Shown here piece by piece: positions 61,197 to 64,000 of a DNA stretch of 64,000 bases. Source of the stretch: Thiocapsa marina 5811 (GTDB lineage: Bacteria > Pseudomonadota > Gammaproteobacteria > Chromatiales > Chromatiaceae); the NCBI RefSeq assembly GCF_000223985.1, contig NZ_AFWV01000011.1:124001-188000 (forward strand). Reading direction: 5' to 3'. The position numbers and the translations under genes are program-made. Numbering within the stretch: the stretch's first letter is position 1; the number at the start of each line of letters is the position of its first letter. The notes beneath the pieces are model-generated. The model saw nothing but the letters and a program-made list of their open reading frames with translations, did not search any database and had not been told where the DNA came from.

Positions 61197-62864
61197 ATGC
61201 TGACACACATCCTTGTCAAAGACCTAGCCATCGTCAGCTCGCTCGAGCTCGAGTGCGGCTCGGGCATGACGGCGCTCACCGGCGAAACGGGCGCCGGCAA
61301 GTCGATCATGATCGATGCCTTGGGCCTCGCGCTCGGGGACAAGGCGGATGCCGCCATGATCCGCGCCGGCTGCGAGCGCGCCGAGATCGTCGCCGGTTTC
61401 GACCTGGACGCCGTCCCCGGTGCACGCGCATGGCTGGCCGCGCAGGATCTCGACGAGGACGGAGACTGTCTGGTACGTCGCCTGATCGTGCGCGAGGGGC
61501 GCTCGCGCGCCTACGTCAACGGCCGACCCGCCACCGGCGCTCAACTGCGTGACCTCGCCGACCTCTTGGTCGACATCCACGGTCAGCACGCGCACCAATC
61601 GCTCTTGCGAGCCAATGCTCAGCGCGACCTCCTGGACGCGTACGGCGGACATGCCGGCCTCGCGCAAGCGGTCGCCTCGGCGTTTCGCGACTATCGCGCA
61701 CTCGATCAACAGCTCGGTGCACTGGAGTCGGCGCGACAGGAACGGGCCGAGCGGCTCGATCTGCTGCGCTTTCAGGTCGAAGAGCTGTCTGCACTGGGAC
61801 TGAGCGCCGCGGAGATCGAGAATCTCGACCGAGAACAGCGGCGTCTGAGCCATCTCGGACGTCTGCAGGAGACCGCGGCGCGTGTCCTCGATCTTCTCTC
61901 CGAGGCCGAGCCGGCGATATCCGATCAGCTACGCTCGGCCGGCTCCGATCTGGCCGATCTGGCCCTGATCGATCAGGCCCTGATCGAGCCTCGCGACCTG
62001 CTGGAAACCGCGTCGATCCATGCCGGGGAGGCCGCTGCCAGCCTGCGCCATTACCTCGAGGGTCTGGAGGTCGATCCGGCCGCCCTCGAAGCGGTCGAGA
62101 CCCGGATCGCACAGATTCACGACCTGGCGCGGAAATTCCGCGTCCTGCCCGTCGAGCTGCCGGACGCCTTAGTCGCGCGTGAGGCGGAGCTGGAGACGCT
62201 CGAGCAAGCCGATCTGCGCCTGGGCGATCTGCGCGCGTCACGCGACGCCGCGCTGCATGACTTTCTGGAGCAAGCACGCGCGCTCGGCGAAGCGCGCAAC
62301 GAGGCCGCAGAGCGCCTGAACCGAACGGTGACGGATGCGATGCAGCAGCTCGGGATGGCGGGCGGTCATTTCGCCGTAGAGATCGAAGCACTTCCCCCCG
62401 AGCGTGCCGGCTCGGGCGGGCTCGAGCGCATCGCCTTTCTGGTCAGCGCAAACCCCGGTCAACCGCTGCAACCGCTCGCAAAGGTCGCCTCGGGCGGGGA
62501 GCTCTCGCGGATCAGTCTCGGCATTCAGGTCGCGACCGCCGAGTGCGGAAGTGTCCCGACGCTGGTATTCGACGAGGTCGATGTCGGCATCGGCGGCGGT
62601 GTCGCGGAGATCGTCGGGCGTCTGCTGCGCCGACTCGGCGACGCGCGCCAGGTGCTCTGCGTGACCCATCTCCCCCAAGTGGCCGCGCAAGCCCACCACC
62701 AGCTGCGGGTCCGCAAGGAGAGCCTCGACGGCCAGACCTACACCCGCATCGAGACCCTCGACGCCGATGCCCGGGTCGACGAGATCGCCCGCATGCTCGG
62801 CGGCACCAAGATCACGGCACGCACCCGCGACCACGCCTGCGAGATGCTCGGCTTGCCGGAGTGA
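61197..62864 (+). CDS. recN: DNA repair protein RecN
   Basis: SMC-like ATPase of double-strand break repair, 555 aa. Walker A GETGAGKSI (about 31-39), two coiled-coil arms (about 160-360), ABC signature ASGGELSRISLGIQVA, Walker B TLVFDEVDVGIGGG and THLPQVAAQAHH. The N-terminus LTHILVKDLAIVSSLELE is standard. Probably in an operon with nadK. Confidence 0.97.
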   Translation: MLTHILVKDLAIVSSLELECGSGMTALTGETGAGKSIMIDALGLALGDKADAAMIRAGCERAEIVAGFDLDAVPGARAWLAAQDLDEDGDCLVRRLIVREGRSRAYVNGRPATGAQLRDLADLLVDIHGQHAHQSLLRANAQRDLLDAYGGHAGLAQAVASAFRDYRALDQQLGALESARQERAERLDLLRFQVEELSALGLSAAEIENLDREQRRLSHLGRLQETAARVLDLLSEAEPAISDQLRSAGSDLADLALIDQALIEPRDLLETASIHAGEAAASLRHYLEGLEVDPAALEAVETRIAQIHDLARKFRVLPVELPDALVAREAELETLEQADLRLGDLRASRDAALHDFLEQARALGEARNEAAERLNRTVTDAMQQLGMAGGHFAVEIEALPPERAGSGGLERIAFLVSANPGQPLQPLAKVASGGELSRISLGIQVATAECGSVPTLVFDEVDVGIGGGVAEIVGRLLRRLGDARQVLCVTHLPQVAAQAHHQLRVRKESLDGQTYTRIETLDADARVDEIARMLGGTKITARTRDHACEMLGLPE

Positions 62865-63064
62865 TAGGGGGTAAAGATCGGTTCAGAAACACGTCACGCA
62901 ACTCAACGAGAGAGTGCTTTTGTGACGGTTGTCGTTGTCGACGGCTCCTGCCGCCCCTGGGAAACAAGACGCGCAACGGATCGAATGATTGCGTTCCGAA
63001 CCGCAGCTAAACCAATTTTTAAGAGCCCTGAGCCCGATCCACGGACGATCCGCGATTCACTGCC

Positions 63065-63110
63065 CACCTTTCACCTTTCACCTTTCACCTTTCACCTTTC
63101 ACCTTTCACC
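63065..63110 (+). repeat. Heptamer tandem repeat (CACCTTT) upstream of an epimerase gene
   Basis: Six full CACCTTT units plus CACC, uninterrupted, ending 24 bp before the epimerase start. The rest of the 270 bp gap (62865-63064) shows no gene. Confidence 0.95.
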
Positions 63111-63134
63111 GACAAAGAATTCAGGAGTAGACGC

Positions 63135-64000
63135 ATGAAAGTCATGGTGACCGGCAGCGCCGGTTTTATCGGCTCAGCCCTGTCTTTACGCCTCCTCGCA
63201 CGCGGCGACGAGGTGATCGGAATCGACAATCTGAACGACTACTACGATGTCGGACTCAAAGAGGCACGTCTCGCCCGTACCTTGCCCTTCGACGGCTTCC
63301 GTGAGGAGCGCGTCGATATCGAGGACGGTGCACGCATGCGCGAGCTTTTCGCCCTGCACCGTCCGGATCGGGTCGTGCACCTCGCGGCCCAAGCCGGCGT
63401 GCGCTACTCGATCGAAAACCCGATGGCCTACATCAACACCAACCTGGTCGGCTTCGCGCACATCCTGGAAGGCTGCCGGGATGTCGGCGTCGAGCACCTG
63501 GTCTATGCCTCGAGCAGCTCGGTCTACGGCGCCAACACCGCCATGCCCTTCTCGATCCATCACAACGTCGATCATCCCCTGAGCCTCTACGCCGCCAGTA
63601 AGAAGGCCAACGAGCTCATGGCACACACCTACAGCCATCTGTATCGCATCCCCACCACCGGTCTGCGCTTCTTCACCGTCTACGGGCCCTGGGGACGGCC
63701 GGACATGGCGCTCTTCAAGTTCACCCGCGCCATCCTCGCCGGCGAGCCGATCGACGTCTTCAACTACGGCAAACACCGTCGCGACTTCACCTTCGTCGAC
63801 GACATCGTGGAAGGGGTCATCCGCGTCCTGGATCGGGTGCCGAGCGGGGATCCGAGCTGGTCCGGCGCACAGCCCGATCCAGCGACCAGTCAAGGGCCTT
63901 ACCGCATCTACAACATCGGCAACAACAAGCCGGTCGAGCTGATGGAATACATCGCCTTCCTGGAAGAGGCCCTGGGTCGCAAGGCGCAGATGAACCTGCT
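63135..64000 (+). CDS. NAD-dependent epimerase, UDP-glucuronate 4-epimerase-like, partial
   Basis: Short-chain dehydrogenase fold; 288 codons are visible and the frame continues past the window. NAD motif [13 protein letters not shown], substrate region [31 protein letters not shown], catalytic Tyr-Lys in [31 protein letters not shown] and [13 protein letters not shown]. These fit UDP-GlcA 4-epimerases that supply UDP-GalA for capsule or LPS. ATG at 63135 with AGGAG eight bases upstream. Confidence 0.92.
   Translation, partial: MKVMVTGSAGFIGSALSLRLLARGDEVIGIDNLNDYYDVGLKEARLARTLPFDGFREERVDIEDGARMRELFALHRPDRVVHLAAQAGVRYSIENPMAYINTNLVGFAHILEGCRDVGVEHLVYASSSSVYGANTAMPFSIHHNVDHPLSLYAASKKANELMAHTYSHLYRIPTTGLRFFTVYGPWGRPDMALFKFTRAILAGEPIDVFNYGKHRRDFTFVDDIVEGVIRVLDRVPSGDPSWSGAQPDPATSQGPYRIYNIGNNKPVELMEYIAFLEEALGRKAQMNL

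Noticed and set aside
63065-63110. Heptamer array considered as CRISPR
   Set aside because: Unit is 7 bp with no spacers; no cas genes in the window.

Overview
This is a GC-rich (about 65%) gammaproteobacterial chromosome segment. The mix of a complete Ccm cytochrome c maturation operon, several c-type cytochromes, a persulfide-dioxygenase-like enzyme, a TauE/SafE exporter and a fatty acid cis/trans isomerase, together with the protein style, suggests a purple sulfur bacterium (Chromatiaceae). That assignment is inferred from protein character; no 16S rRNA is present. Gene density is high and most genes are ordinary chromosomal genes.

Layout: 1-1532 5' part of PBP1B (minus). 1779-3541 YadGH-type ABC exporter. 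3644-6981 TauE/SafE permease, a small membrane-anchored protein, a persulfide-dioxygenase-like MBL enzyme and a PD-(D/E)XK protein with tandem 11-residue repeats. 7012-9600 mutS. 9710-13306 PP2C phosphatase, dsbC, yajQ, xerD and ogt (minus). 13884-16939 YcgN family, trhP (yegQ) and a ChaN-PDZ protein. 17057-20794 M1-like peptidase and diguanylate cyclase. 20817-24966 GH13 amylase, AI-2E family permease and PKHD hydroxylase. 25070-30457 hypothetical genes, SLC13 permease, ppnP, mepA and a receiver-like/2OG-oxygenase pair. 30738-34462 EamA transporter, two hypothetical families and a CpsB/CapC-type phosphatase. 34741-41816 ccmABCDEFGHI, with most internal genes overlapping by 1-4 nt. 41902-44935 YbhB-like protein, a candidate structured RNA with terminator, and an EF-G paralogue. 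44936-46450 a decayed island (broken integrase, XRE antitoxin, fragment of a DNA methyltransferase) ending at an initiator tRNA gene. 46667-53461 two cytochromes, a CrtC/AttH-like protein, an M48 protease and cti. 53565-59871 dapB and the heat-shock genes dnaJ, dnaK, grpE, hrcA (minus), with a perfect CIRCE and sigma70 promoter upstream of hrcA. 60281-62864 nadK and recN. 63135-end a nucleotide-sugar epimerase behind a heptamer tandem repeat.

The most notable non-coding signal is a family of about 84-90 bp intergenic elements with inverted ends of the form TTTAAACCGCG...CGCGGTTTAAA. At least eight full or nearly full copies are present (13367, 27636, 28295, 41820, 47194, 47298, 54567, 55788), plus partial ones (30583, 24241). 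In four cases the end of the element supplies the stop codon of the neighbouring gene. I did not find a convincing wholly new multi-gene system; the better leads are this repeat family, the island remnant at tRNA-fMet, the candidate RNA upstream of the EF-G paralogue, and the degenerate receiver/2OG-oxygenase pair.
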